This document shows, one piece after another, positions 1 through 11,099 of a DNA stretch of 64,000 bases. Where the stretch lies: positions 32,379,765 through 32,443,764 of the forward strand of contig CM068380.1 of assembly GCA_034770075.1 (NCBI GenBank), given 5' to 3'. This stretch comes from Aralia elata (taxonomy: Eukaryota > Streptophyta > Magnoliopsida > Apiales > Araliaceae). Under the pieces are notes generated by a model, which was given only the letters and a program-made list of their open reading frames with translations, ran no database searches and was not told where the DNA came from. Position 1 is the first letter of the stretch, and every line of letters starts with the position of its first letter. The position numbers and the translations under genes were made by a program.

Positions 1-1829
1 CACTTAATCCGATTAATAACCCACAACAATCTATACTCTCGCATGTTATCATAACTAGGTCTTAACCTATAATCCGTTCGTCAAGTTCATATAGGTTCCC
101 AAGGTAATTACGGGCCAAGCAATTAATCTAGAAAGCAAAGGTTATGAGAATCAATTCACAAATGAATAACTAAAATCAATAGAGAGAGAATTCAATTCAA
201 CTATGTGTTGGGTTCCATTGAAATCTTAGAATACAAGCCTTAGTTCATGGTAGCTAAGCAAAACATCAAACACATGGTGTTCATCATAAAATAGAATTAT
301 AAATTCAAAGGAAAGTAAGAGATGATAAAACCCACTTAGAAGATAATCATGTGTTGCTTGCTTGGTTGATGTCAATCTCTAGCTTTTCCTCTTCATTTGG
401 CATTCGTTTCTCTTTTTTGCTCCTTAGCTTGTTGCTGGAATTTCCTTGAATTGCAGCCCTCAAGCTCTTCTTGATGATGTATGTGCAGCCTTCCAAGGTC
501 TAGATATGCCTCGACAATCCTTTTCTTCTTTGTTCTTTGGCTTGTGCTGAGATTTTCCTTGTATTGCAGCACTTTTGCTCTCAAAATGATGTTTTAGTGT
601 GGCCTCCCAATCCCTAGTTGTGAAATATGAAGCCCCAATGAGATATTATATAGTGCCTCCATGAAAACCCTAGCAAAAATTAGATTATGGGTCAAAAATC
701 CGCTCAGATCGCACCAAAAGGCCAGCTGGAATCGCACTCAGCACGGCGTTGGCGCGCCCGCACGCCAGCGCGCGCGCCCGCGCCCAGCGCCTGGGCCGCC
801 CGCTGGCCGCACGCCCAACGCCGCACGCCCACGCCGTGCGCCCGCCCGTCAGCGCGCGCGCCCGCGCCCAGCGCCTGGGCCGCACGCCCAACGTCGCATG
901 CCCACACCGCACGCCTGGGCCGCACGCTGGCCGCACGCCCAATGCCGCACGCCCACGCCGCGCGCCCACCCGCCAGCGCGCGCGCCTGCGCCCAGCGCCT
1001 GGGCCGCACGCTGGCCGCACGCCCAATGCCGCACGCCCACGCCGCACGCCCACGCCGCGCCCGCACGCCAGCGCGCGCGCCCGTGCCCAGCGCCTGGGCC
1101 GCACGCTGGCCGCACACCCAACTGCCGAGTGCCGCCGAGCCCGCCGAGCCCCGCGCGCGCGCGCGCGCCCAACGCCGCGGCTGCCGAGCGCCCGCACACG
1201 CCCGCACGCCCAGCACGCCAACACGCCCGCACGCCCAGCGCGCGCCCGCACGCCGCGCCCATGCGCCCGTGCCCAGCGCCTGGGCCGCACGCTAGCGCCC
1301 CTGTCTGCCGCACGCCGTGCCCGCGGTTTGGTCGACGCCGCACGCCTTCCAACGCCGTGCACGCCCAACTTCCAAATGTCATCAAATTAAGCTCCGAGCA
1401 TCGCCAAACATAAATTTTCACCGTGTTATCATTCGGGCACGGATATCTAAGCACGGGTTTGCCCTCGTGGCTTGGCCGACGCCGCACGCCGTGCACGCTT
1501 TTCGACGCCGTGCACGCCCAACTACCAAATGTTATCAAATTAAGCACCGAGCGTCGCCAGGCACAAATTTCCATCATACTACCATTCGGGCACAGATGTC
1601 CAGGCACGGACATTGAGTCAATACAAACAACGATCCGAGCGGTCTTTATTTCAATTCCTACAAACATAATGAAAATGCATCAAAGCAACATAAAACATGT
1701 AAAAATAACTAAAAACTAATTTATGTAGAAATAAGATAAAAATACATAAAAACCATATAAAATACCTAAAGACTTGCAAATTATCAAGGCCAAAAGTACC
1801 CAAATTGTGTGTATAAAATACACTCATCA
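1..1829 (-). repeat. 3' LTR of element B (incomplete)
   Basis: Matches 4807-6502 of the complete solo LTR nearly base for base, apart from a length difference of about 133 bp in the GC-rich array. It ends in CA at 1828-1829 in plus orientation (TGATGAGTG when read as the LTR start on the minus strand). The first ~600 bp, in plus coordinates, lie outside the window. A TATATAA-like box on the minus strand near 648-656 fits an LTR core promoter. Confidence 0.85.
720..1335. repeat. GC-rich degenerate array in B LTR
   Basis: About 600 bp of extreme GC content in AT-rich surroundings, built from shuffled short units such as CGCACGCCCA, GCGCGCGCCCG and CCCAGCGCCTGGGCCG. It lacks stop codons in many frames on both strands, so long overlapping arginine/alanine/proline-rich ORFs appear by composition alone. 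The other LTR has a shorter version at 5550-5985. Confidence 0.85.
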
Positions 1830-1846
1830 AATACCCCCAAACTTAA
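1830..1846 (-). other. Polypurine tract of element B
   Basis: Read on the minus strand, a purine-rich run with GGGGG (AAGTTTGGGGGTATT) abuts the LTR start TGATGAGTG. This fixes the element as minus-strand and identifies the LTR at 1-1829 as the 3' one. Confidence 0.75.
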
Positions 1847-3104
1847 ATCTTTGCTTGTCCTCAAGCAAAACAAACCTAAACTAAACAATTCAAAAACTTC
1901 TAACATAACCTAACTTGAGCAATGAATTAATAAGCCGACAATGGTCTCAAAGGCATCAACACAAAGAACTCAAGAGAACAAACAAGGTGAGCAAGTCTAA
2001 AATTTCAGTTAGCTAGTCATACTTTGCTTAAGGCCCCTTCCGTGTGTGTGTGAGTACCCAATAGCACTAAACCAACCAAGCTCGGATGAACTTTGCAACC
2101 ACATTACCTTATGAAATAATCAAAATAAACCCCAAAATAACATGCTTAACACATCACTCAATACAAAGGTATACAAATCACAATTCCAAAAATTTGGAGA
2201 ATCAAGGGCTCTAGGTGAGTGCATTTTATACTCCATCTCAACCTTAAGCATACTCATATGGGCGAGTGCATTTTACGCTCAACCTCAAGCCCATGCAAAA
2301 TTTGCAATAAACAATTATTTTTTCTTTAATCACAATTATAAGAGAGTGCGTTTTACGCTCTATCTCTCCTACGCATGTGTCCATGAGTGAGTGCGTTTTA
2401 CGCTCCATCTCACTCACCACATGACCATCAATTCAAACATAACAAATTTGGACACCTTGGTTCTAGTGATGTTTATACGAGTTCTAGAGTTTATAGATGT
2501 TTTCCACAAGCATTCGGTTATAAAAGCCATCCAAAGCATACAACTAGCTTAATACTCATAGGTAAGTGCATAAAAGTGAAATAAGGCATAAGCAAAATAA
2601 TAACCGATGAACGATAAGCACAAAGACTAAGCAACAATTGTCAATATCTCATGAGTTAGGCTCTCTTCAAACAAGCTATTATAATTGACCATGGATTATG
2701 GTTCAAATCAAATTAAAACAATACTCAAGGGACACATCCTAAAAATAAATGAATTTTTTTTTTTTTGAATAAAAAGAAAAACATACTTAAATCACACAAA
2801 ACTAATTTAAAAATACACAAATACGAAGTACTACCCCCAAACTTAAACTTGACATTGTCCTCAATGTCTAATATAGGAAAAATTAAAATAGAAGACTTCC
2901 CTGAAACCATGTCAAGCGCCATTGATATCATCTTTCAATACCTCTAAGTTGGGAGCGTACCTGAAAGCAAATGACTAAAGAAATTAAAATGCAATTAAAC
3001 CACTAAAATGCAATCAAACAAAAATAATAGCAAAACAGTAAACTTGGGTTGCCTCCCAAGAAGCGCTTAGTTTAAAGTCGTTAGCCCGACTCCTTTATTT
3101 CCCA
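1847..3104 (-). other. 3' untranslated region of element B
   Basis: No coding sequence is visible. It holds four copies of a short hairpin-like motif (2217-2405), a T run at 2754-2766, a second C-rich patch near 2834 that reads as GGGGG on the minus strand, and the post-ORF motif near 3045-3066. Confidence 0.6.
2217..2405. repeat. Four dispersed GAGTGC-type hairpin motifs
   Basis: Four near-identical 17-bp copies of GAGTGCRTTTTAYRCTC lie at 2217-2233, 2264-2280, 2344-2360 and 2389-2405. Each is followed by a pyrimidine run such as CATCTC or TATCTC. GAG and CTC ends plus GCG/ACGC make an imperfect stem-loop. Flanking sequence differs between copies, so the motif itself is what is shared. Confidence 0.75.
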
Positions 3105-3898
3105 TCAATCCGGCTCAATCGTAAAATTGACCATTGCATGCCGCCTCGTTGTTCTTTCTTTGATTTGCTTGGCATGCATGCCTGGTTGGTGACCTTCAAA
3201 CTTCGTTTCAACCGATGGCAAGAAGAAGCTTTCCTCATCCGCATCATCAATTATTGCACTTGTGTCAAGATCGGCATGAAGATCTTCTTCATGAACCAAT
3301 GGGTGTTCGATGGGTTTGAAAACCTCGAATGTGACTTCTTGGTCTTCAATTTCCTTTTCATGATCCCCATTCATGCTCCTCGTCTCATAAACCTCAGAAT
3401 CATCATCCACAATAGGATGTTCACTCTCAAAATTTTCACTAATAGCTTCGTGCGACTCTGCGCCATTTCCTTGATCATCCACCAAGCACTCCTCTTCACC
3501 TTCCTCTATAGGGTCAATCTCAGTATAGCTAGGTAAGGTGCATTGCGGGTGAATAATGTAAGAATTGGCAACATAGTTCATGATGCTCTGCACTAAAGCT
3601 TGTATATTTGCCATCCTAACCTCATTTTGAGAGATATGAGCCATGAGCTCCTCCCTCCTTCTTTCCGCTTTGTCACAACTATGCGAATTCACCAAACAAT
3701 GCTCTTCACCTTCCTCTATAGGGTTAATCTGTGTAATACAAGGTAATGTACTTTGCGGGTGAATAAGCATTGCCTCGAGAAGTTGTGCTATTTGGTTCTC
3801 AAGGCTTCGTAACAATTCTTGTTTCTCAATGAACAAGGGAAGAATCTCCTCCACATCAGATGTATCCTCATAGTGTGATGGAGGTTGGGATGAAAATT
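3105..3898 (-). pseudogene. Gag-region ORF of element B, 5' truncated
   Basis: An open frame runs on the minus strand from the break at about 3898 to the stop at 3105-3107; the first ATG is at 3854, giving 249 residues. Upstream of that ATG the frame stays open to the break, so the true start is lost. The protein is acidic, with a predicted helical N-terminus rich in L, E and Q. It contains an internal duplication: a block starting IHPQ and running to PIEEGEE then CLV occurs at about residues 31-56 and again at about 98-125. No zinc knuckle, protease or RT motif is present. It resembles the low-complexity ORF region near gag in large plant gypsy elements, but I cannot assign a function. Position upstream of the 3' UTR, with no pol between, shows that pol was deleted. 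Confidence 0.5.
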
Positions 3899-4204
3899 CT
3901 GAAAGTCAAGCCAGCCAGCCGCGGATTGATCTGCGGCCAATAGTGCGCCTTTTGAAAACGCAGAACTTGAAACACGGAAACCAGGAAATCAGCTGAGTGC
4001 GATGGGAGGTGGCCAGCCAGCCGCAGATCAATCTGCGGCTGCCCTAGACCAGCCTATTTCAGCTCAGTTTCTTCATTTCATCCAGGAGGTCGGCAGCAGC
4101 GGAAGAAGAAGGAAAAACAGCAACAGCAACAGCGAATTAGGGAGAGAAAAGAGAGAAAATAGTGAGGAATTATATCTCTTTTGTGAGATTGTATCACATA
4201 TATT

Positions 4205-6502
4205 TGTTGGTCGATTTCGCAACCGATAAATACGCGCAAGTATACGCGGTCAACAAGTAATATAATGATAAGAGAGTTGTCGAACCCACAGAGAATTGTT
4301 CTAGTGTATCCCAAGTACCAACTATATATCGTCTCGATTTTATTTAGACAAATGATGAATTGAGTTCGTTTTGTTGTTTGGTAATAATTAAGATCTATGG
4401 AAAGCGTTAAAACAATGAAATCTAATGTTAACAAGTCTAAGATTGCAATTTCCCCCAACACTTCATTTGAATCTCCTAACTCTCTCTTTTCAATCAGTTA
4501 TAACATACGAATTGACAACCGAGAAATCAAAACTACATAAGAGCCTCTGTCGATGGTCAATCACGAATCTTCCTAAGCGGTGCATAGGTATATGTCTATC
4601 CTATGCACTATCAAGAGACTAATTTCAGGAATGATTAATAGACACGTGTCACCAAATCTAATTAATCCTCCCCTCAATTACCAACTTTCACATCGGAAGT
4701 CATTAAGACTAGATTCTCAATTGGTTGCATGCGGTAATTAGGTATATATCTATCCCAACTACTATCAAGATATCTATTATTGCAGATAATTAATAAGACA
4801 CGCGTCACTTAATCCGATTAATAACCCACAACAATCTATACTCTCGCATGTTATCATAACTAGGTTTTAACCTATAATCCGTTCGTCAAGTTCATATAGG
4901 TTCCCAAGGTAATTACGGGCCAAGCAATTAATCTAGAAAGCAAAGGTTATGACAATCAATTCACAAATGAATAACTAAAATCAATAGAGAGAGAATTCAA
5001 TTCAACTATGTGTTGGGTTCCATTGAAATCTTAGAATACAAGCCTTAGTTCATGGTAGCTAAGCAAAACATCAAACACATGGTGTTCATCATAAAATAGA
5101 ATTACAAATTCAAAGGAAAGTAAGAGATGATAAAACCCACTTAGAAGATAATCATGTGTTGCTTGCTTGGTTGATGTCAATCTCTAGCTTTTCCTCTTCC
5201 TTTGGCATTCGTTTCTCTTTTTTGCTCCTTAGCTTGTTGCTGGAATTTCCTTGAATTGCAGCCCTCAAGCTCTTCTTGATGATGTATGTGCAGCCTTCCA
5301 AGGTCTAGATATGCCTCGACAATCCTTTTCTTCTTGGTTCTTTGGCTTGTGCTGAGATTTTCATTGTATTGCAGCACTTTTGCTCTCAAAATGATGTTTT
5401 AGTGTGGCCTCCCAATCCCTAGTTGTGAAATATGAAGCCCCAATGAGATATTATATAGTGCCTCCATGAAAACCCTAGCAAAAATTAGATTATGGGTCAA
5501 AAATCCGCTCAGATCGCACCAAAAGGCCAGCTGGAATCGTACTCAGCACGGCGTTGGCGCGCCCGCACGCCAGCGCGCGCCCGCCAGCGCGAGCGCCCGC
5601 CAGCGCGCGCGCCCGCGCCTAGGCCGCACGCCCAACGCCGCACGCCCACGCCGCGCGCCCGCGCCCAGCGCTTGGGCCGCACGCCCAACGCCGCACGCCC
5701 AACGCCGCACGCTGGCCGCACGCCCAACGCCGCACGCCCACGCCGCGCGCCTGGGCCGCACGCTGGCCGCACGCCCAACTGCCGAGTGCCGCCGAGCCCG
5801 ACGAGCCCCGCGCGCGCGCGCGCCCAACGCCGAGGCTGCCGAGCGCCCACGCCCGCCGCACACGCCCGCACGCCCAGCGCACCAACACGCCCGCACGCCC
5901 AGCGCGCGCCCGCACGCCGCGCCCATGCGCCCGTGCCCAGCGCCTGGGCCGCACGCTGGCGCCCCTGTCTGCCGCACGCCGTGCCTGCGGTTTGGTCGAT
6001 GCCGCACGCCGGGCACGCCTTCCAACGCCGTGCACGCCCAACTTCCAAATGTCATCAAATTAAGCTTCGAGCATCGCCAAACATAAATTTTCACCGTGTT
6101 ATCATTCGGGCACGAATATCTAAGCACGGGTTTGCCCTCGTGGCTTGGCCGACGCCGCACGCCGTGCACGCTTTCCGACGCCGTGCACGCCCAACTACCA
6201 AATGTTATCAAATTAAGCACCGAGCGTCGCCAAGCACAAATTTCCATCATACTACCATTCGGGCACAGACATCCAGGCACGGACATTGAGTCAATACAAA
6301 CAACGATCCGAGCGGTCTTTATTTCAATTCCTACAAACATAATGAAAATGCATCAAAGCAACATAAAACATGTAAAAATAACTAAAAACTAATTTATGTA
6401 GAAATAAGATAAAAATATATAAAAACCACATAAAATACCTAAAGACTTGCAAATTATCAAGGCCAAAAGTACCCAAATTGTATGTATAAAATACACTCAT
6501 CA
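4205..6502 (-). mobile_element. Solo LTR of element B
   Basis: A complete 2,298-bp LTR (plus strand TGTTGGTCG at 4205 to CTCATCA at 6502) flanked by a perfect 5-bp duplication ATATT at 4200-4204 and 6503-6507. The uninterrupted site survives in the A1 3' LTR at about 14567-14590 and has a single ATATT, which proves the insertion. No internal region is attached on either side within the duplication, so this is a solo LTR formed by LTR-LTR recombination. Minus-strand TATATAA near 5448-5456 marks a likely promoter, and the GC-rich array lies downstream of it. Confidence 0.92.
5550..5985. repeat. GC-rich degenerate array in solo B LTR
   Basis: Same CGCACGCCCA / GCGCGCCCG-type units as at 720-1335, but fewer of them. 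Flanking LTR sequence on both sides is collinear and nearly identical between the two LTRs, so the array alone changed length. Confidence 0.85.
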
Positions 6503-7914
6503 ATATTCTTTACTCTAATTAATATACGAGTTTATACGCATCGTGGTGTCATTTGTAAGGTGAAAAAGAATTCTTTTTTATAGCAGTTTTGTTATACCAT
6601 TTTGTTAAATTTTTATCATTTTGGATTATACTAAATGTAGTTTTCTTGTATATTATTGAGAATACATGGATTAGGGATTAGTAGTGAGGGTTCCAATGGA
6701 ACAAAATTCTTCCTAATGACCCGATGATATCCATTTGGTGAATTTTAGATTGTTAATTTTTGTAATATCCATTTTAGGGGTGTGTAAGAATTGTGTATGT
6801 GAGCCTAGGAGCGCGACCCCGTGGTCCAAATCCGATGATGGACAATTTTGGTGTATGTAATAGGATCGATTATCCTTGATTGTAAACATGTAATCGTCGG
6901 ACCTTAAAACGATACCAAGTTGAAAATCGGGTTTAAGGCCCCGTAATAGTGAAATATGTGATTGTTGGCGTTCGGGGTATTTTGATGGCTTACATGCCCG
7001 TGAATAGCCCCCCTACGCGTTTTGATGCTCAATTTGATTTGTAACACCAAACAAAGGATCTTCAAAGCCAAAACAATAAAGATTTTTCTAAAATCAATCA
7101 AAGTAGGATATTAGCATCACGAGGCTAAAAATTGGAAATGCTAATGAAAGTCGATTCCTATTCTACGAGAAAGCTAAAGAGAAGTTGTTTTCAAATGCCA
7201 CAAAAATGGTTTTTATAAAAAGAAATAAATGTTTTACTAAACCTTGATATATAGGGCGAAAGAGATCCTAGAAATTGCCCATCATTTATGAAAGCAACGT
7301 ATAAATCTCGATTCCTATTTTGGCTAAGGTTTACTAAATTCATGTTTTGCCAAAACAACACTTAATGAAAAATCTCATAGCTTTGACAATCAAAATCAAA
7401 ATTTTCTCATAAAGAAATAAAGCTTTCTCGTGTATGCCGAAAAGACATTCCGAAGCGTTCTCAAATTAAAGCACGACTTTCCCTAAAAATCCAAATGATT
7501 CTTTCATACAAACTCACCACAACATTCATATAGGCACACACACACACACGCACATACACACACACATTCAAGAATTAAAGGATAGGAAAAGCATCAAGAT
7601 TGCGGTAACCGTGTTTCACGGAAGTCGGGGGGTGCCTAACACCTTCCCCTCGTTTAAACAAGCCCCCGAACTCTATGAATCTCGGTTCGCAGACCAATTA
7701 ATTCGGAGTCACACATGAGCCAGCGATTTACGAAAAAATAAAACTCGGATGAGTTGGTACATCCATCTCAAATATACCAACTAGCGACTCTGGTTAATTG
7801 GCTCATCATAAAAAACGATCTTTCAAAACCCCGTCGACATCAATGCCAACCTTTTCCCAAAATCATCTAATAAAAGGCAGAAATCGGAAGAGGCGAGAAA
7901 CCGGCGTCGACAGC

Positions 7915-7932
7915 TGGCGACTCTGCTGGGGA
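7915..7932 (+). other. Primer binding site of A1
   Basis: TGGCGACTCTGCTGGGGA begins two bases after the LTR end CA. It is complementary to a tRNA 3' end reading ...GAGTCGCCA. An arginine tRNA, as reported for Ogre-type elements, is plausible but not proven here. Confidence 0.75.
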
Positions 7933-8693
7933 AATTAGAGGGCTTGAGCCGCGTTCAAATCTTGATGCTATCCTATCCTTCAAAAATTCATGAATATGTG
8001 TGTGCATGCGATATTTTGATCTTTCGTACGTTTTGTTGTGTGAATGTGTGTTTTGTCCAATAAGTGAATATTTGAATGGAATTGCTCTACTTTTAAGTAA
8101 TCATTTGCATACAGTGAGGACGATGAATGTGAATGTATGTTGAGAGAGTACCTCCTCCTGAGGCGAACCTGTCGGTTGCTTATTACTGGACTCGAAGGGG
8201 CTGCTCCCTAGAGATGGCTCAGGAAACGCACCACCCAAATCTGCTCCAATCGAAAGGACTCAGACGAGTAGATTGCGAAGATTTGGGAACCTTCATACCG
8301 AAAAGCCCGTGAGAGTAACCCTAGGATAGGTCAGCCTCAGATTAACCCAGCGCAGGAAAAGTCTCTTCATGCCTTTTTACATTCACGCGTAATGTCATGA
8401 TCTCATTCATATATGCCTCCCTTTTGTCAAAAGAAATTACTAACCTCTATGTATTACAGGGAACAGCTGGGGAGCTTAATAAAATCATGTTTAGCATTTG
8501 TTATTGCATTAAAGGATTACTAAACTTTCTGTTTTACAGGGACAGATTAAAAAACCCCAAAACACAAAAGTTACAGCTTTAGCATGCATCCACATTTTTC
8601 ATTCCCCAGAACTAAACTTCGAACCCTTGTTTCTGTAGGATTGCTCCTCAAACACGTTCGCAATCTAAAAGAGCCCAGAACTCTATATCTGAA
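7933..8693 (+). other. Leader of A1
   Basis: About 760 bp between PBS and gag, collinear with the A2 leader at 26411-27176. No coding potential is recognised. It contains two pyrimidine-rich tracts ending in ACAGGGA, near 8455 and 8536, that look like 3' splice sites. Confidence 0.6.
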
Positions 8694-10025
8694 ATGGCTG
8701 ATATTCCATCTACTAATTCCGGTTCCATATCCAGGGAGGAATTTGATTACTTTAAGAAGCAGATGTTAGAAATGGCCATAATGCTAAAGGAGCAATTGAT
8801 GCCCAGACAGGATCCACCTAAGGAAGATCCACCTCAACTTAAGGGCAAGCCAGTCGTCCCAAAGGCCATTCCCGTACCAAACAAGACAGTGATTACTATC
8901 CCGGAAGAGGGAGATACGGATGACCTGCGAAAGAAAATGAGACAAATGGAGGAAACCATCCAATCTATGAAGGGCATAGGGTCCCTAGGCAGGGTTAACT
9001 ATTCAGATTTATGTGTCTTCCCCGGAGCCAGATACCCGGAGAAATTCAAAATCCCCGAATTTGAAAAATACAATGGGAAGGGGGATCCTTACACACATTT
9101 GAAAATCTACATCGGGGAGCTTGGATCTTACGCCGAGGATGAGGGTCTAAGGATGCAACTTTTCCAAAAGAGTTTGACGGGAGAAGCGAGAATCTGGTAC
9201 GCCCGTCTTGACAATGCCCGGATCCATAATTGGGAAGAGTTGGCCCATACCTTCTTAACACAGTATAGCTTCCAGGCACAAATGGCCCCGGATAGATACC
9301 AAATGAAAAAAGTTAAGAAGCAACCCAGGGAATCCTTCAGGGATTATGCGCAACGATGGAGGGGTATGGCCGCACAGGTGAATCCCCCGATGAGCGAGTC
9401 GGAGATGGTGATGACCTTTGTAGACATTCAAGAGGCACCGTATTATGAGCGGGTCATCTCGGGGATTGGAAGACCCTTTGCTGAAATGATTAAACATGGA
9501 GAAATGGTGGATAGGGGGTTGAAGTCTGGTAAAATTCGGGATTTCACGGCCTTGGAAACAACTGCAGAGCAAATCCAAAGTGGAAACTATGGCAGCATTT
9601 CCCGTAGGGTCCAAAAGAAGGGGGAGGAGGATGTTTCCCTCATCCTGCAGGGATCATCCAGAAAGGCAGAAAACAATCCTCCAGTACGGGCGCAGAGAGG
9701 GGGGCCATCCCGACAGCCTAACTTCACTGATCAGAGGGCGAATGGGCGAAGGAGATCCGAGACCTCGAAAACTCGACTATTTACCCCACTCGGGGATCCT
9801 CTGGAGCGGATTTTGGCGGTATTAATAGCCCAGAAGAAAATAGTCGACTTGGCACCCCCAAGTGACCCGAATGGAAGAAGGTTTGACCCAAGCAAGCGAT
9901 GCGCATACCACTCAGGTTCCCCTGGTCATGATACGCAGGAATGTTGGACGCTGAAGCACAAAATTCAGGACTTGATTGATAGTGGGGAAATCATGGTGGA
10001 ACAGCCAGGGTCACCCAAATGTTAA
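8694..10025 (+). CDS. gag: Gag polyprotein of A1, intact
   Basis: A 443-residue structural protein that would form the cytoplasmic virus-like particle and package element RNA. The start codon is the first ATG of the conserved MADIPSTNSG opening, identical in A2. The central Retrotrans_gag-type region has the Tat/Ogre hallmark PEKFKIPEFEKYNGKGDPYT (about residues 118-137) followed by the helical core with WYARLDNARIHNWEEL. Near the C-terminus a zinc-knuckle-like C-x2-H-x5-H-x4-C (CAYHSGSPGHDTQEC) lies at about residues 402-416. There are no frameshifts or stops, unlike the A2 copy, which has a one-base deletion. It stops shortly after the knuckle and is not followed by protease or RT. Retention of an open gag in an element without pol suggests recent selection or recent insertion. 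Confidence 0.93.
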   Translation: MADIPSTNSGSISREEFDYFKKQMLEMAIMLKEQLMPRQDPPKEDPPQLKGKPVVPKAIPVPNKTVITIPEEGDTDDLRKKMRQMEETIQSMKGIGSLGRVNYSDLCVFPGARYPEKFKIPEFEKYNGKGDPYTHLKIYIGELGSYAEDEGLRMQLFQKSLTGEARIWYARLDNARIHNWEELAHTFLTQYSFQAQMAPDRYQMKKVKKQPRESFRDYAQRWRGMAAQVNPPMSESEMVMTFVDIQEAPYYERVISGIGRPFAEMIKHGEMVDRGLKSGKIRDFTALETTAEQIQSGNYGSISRRVQKKGEEDVSLILQGSSRKAENNPPVRAQRGGPSRQPNFTDQRANGRRRSETSKTRLFTPLGDPLERILAVLIAQKKIVDLAPPSDPNGRRFDPSKRCAYHSGSPGHDTQECWTLKHKIQDLIDSGEIMVEQPGSPKC

Positions 10026-10229
10026 AGTCTATCCTCTACCTAAGCATGATGGGGAAGGGGTAAATTCAGGAGTATGGCAGTGAATCCCGGCCAGTAGAGG
10101 ATCAATGGGTTTTAAAATTTTGAGTTTTATTTCAAATCCCTGCACGCTCATCTCGTTTTGTCATGTTATCCAAAAAGAAGATCATGTGTTGAAATGTTTT
10201 ATATATATGACAAGCATTTATTGTTTTAT

Positions 10230-10447
10230 GACAGTACCCCGATTTGAGGCATTCTAGCCTGACAAGCAATAGGCCAAATTTGAAGAAGGATCACGATATT
10301 GGTATAAAGCTAGATTTTGACCTGATGGCGATTGAGCAGGACGAGACAGATATTGACAATACGCCTGACGAGATCAAAGGATGGGTCGAAGGTAAACCCA
10401 AAACCGACTTAGACCAAACCTTCGCCATCAAACATCAGAGCCCCTAA
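10230..10447 (+). pseudogene. Remnant of the pre-RT region
   Basis: Homologous to 30440-30640 of A2, the stretch between the protease/RT intron and RT. It is recognisable by the shared acidic run IEQDETD then PDEIKGWVE. The sequence leading into it (TTTTATGACAG at about 10223-10233) resembles the intron acceptor of A2. An in-frame TGA follows the acceptor, and the frame then ends at 10447 where RT should begin. This is debris left by the deletion of the protease and of RT, RNase H and integrase. Confidence 0.7.
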
Positions 10448-11099
10448 CGGTCACAAAGAACCCGGAGTAGGAGAAAAAAAAAACAAAAAAAAAAAAAAAT
10501 CTCAAAAATCAAAAAATCCCCCAAACCTTTCAACAAGTCAAAGGACCGGATCTTTTGTCAGCCTAGCGAGATACCGATGCGACCGGTACGAGGGAGATCA
10601 CAAGAAAAGCAACTTAACACCGGGGCATTTGTCACTACCCGGGAAATGATGACGTGCAAATTGGCCCCCATGCGACAATCCCATCAACATGCACCATCAT
10701 CATCAAATGCTACCTCATGTCTTCAATCTTCAACGGTACGATCATCTGGCATTTGTCAAGCATAGTTTTCCTGGGATACGATGATCCGCGTGAAGGGGGG
10801 ATTTTATTTGGCCTGATAGGAATCGGATTAATTCTGACAGGCAACCGTGGAGCACGATTGTGAGTATGATTAGACGAAGAAGGCTGTTCAACCTTTTGAT
10901 CGGGTACAAAGCCTTAATTCAAAGCAACGTTTGCGACAGAATCGACCTCATGTGACAGCCTTCACTTTGCATTTGCACAAACTTTCAGTGTGGGGTATAG
11001 AACTGTGACGACGATGATGGCAATTAACATGTAGTCAGACAGTCAATAATTATCAAGCTAATATCCAGAAGTCAGGCGATAAATGATTATCAAGCAATT

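Larger units (their letters stand above)
1..3898 (-). mobile_element. Truncated Ty3/gypsy element B (Athila-like)
   Basis: A minus-strand LTR retrotransposon, cut by the window start and broken at about 3898. In plus coordinates it shows its 3' LTR (1-1829), a polypurine tract directly against the LTR, about 1.3 kb of untranslated sequence, then a gag-region ORF. The second LTR and the PBS are absent: at about 3898 the sequence switches without an LTR end into position ~277 of the A1 LTR. A motif common after the ORFs of Athila-type plant elements (AGCGCTTCTTGGGAGGCAAC on the minus strand, near 3045-3066) and the LTR-end style point to an Athila-like gypsy element. That family call is an inference, since no RT is present. 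No RT, RNase H or integrase remains. Confidence 0.7.
3899..7912 (+). repeat. 5' LTR of A1, split by an insertion
   Basis: Two blocks, 3899-4204 and 6508-7912, together match the 3' LTR at 13976-15984 from about base 277 onward with few differences. The LTR ends in GTCGACA at 7912. The missing first ~277 bp were replaced by element B. A dyad CCGCGGATTGATCTGCGG lies at 3919-3936 and a second, CCGCAGATCAATCTGCGG, at 4021-4038. Confidence 0.9.

Noticed and set aside
661..1667. Long arginine/alanine/proline-rich ORFs on both strands
   Set aside because: They overlap in several frames over a GC-rich degenerate array; lack of stops follows from composition. The same at 5466-6340.
1..6502. The two B LTRs as one full-length element
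   Set aside because: The LTR at 4205-6502 has its own ATATT duplication, and A1 LTR sequence (3899-4204) lies between it and the B internal region.
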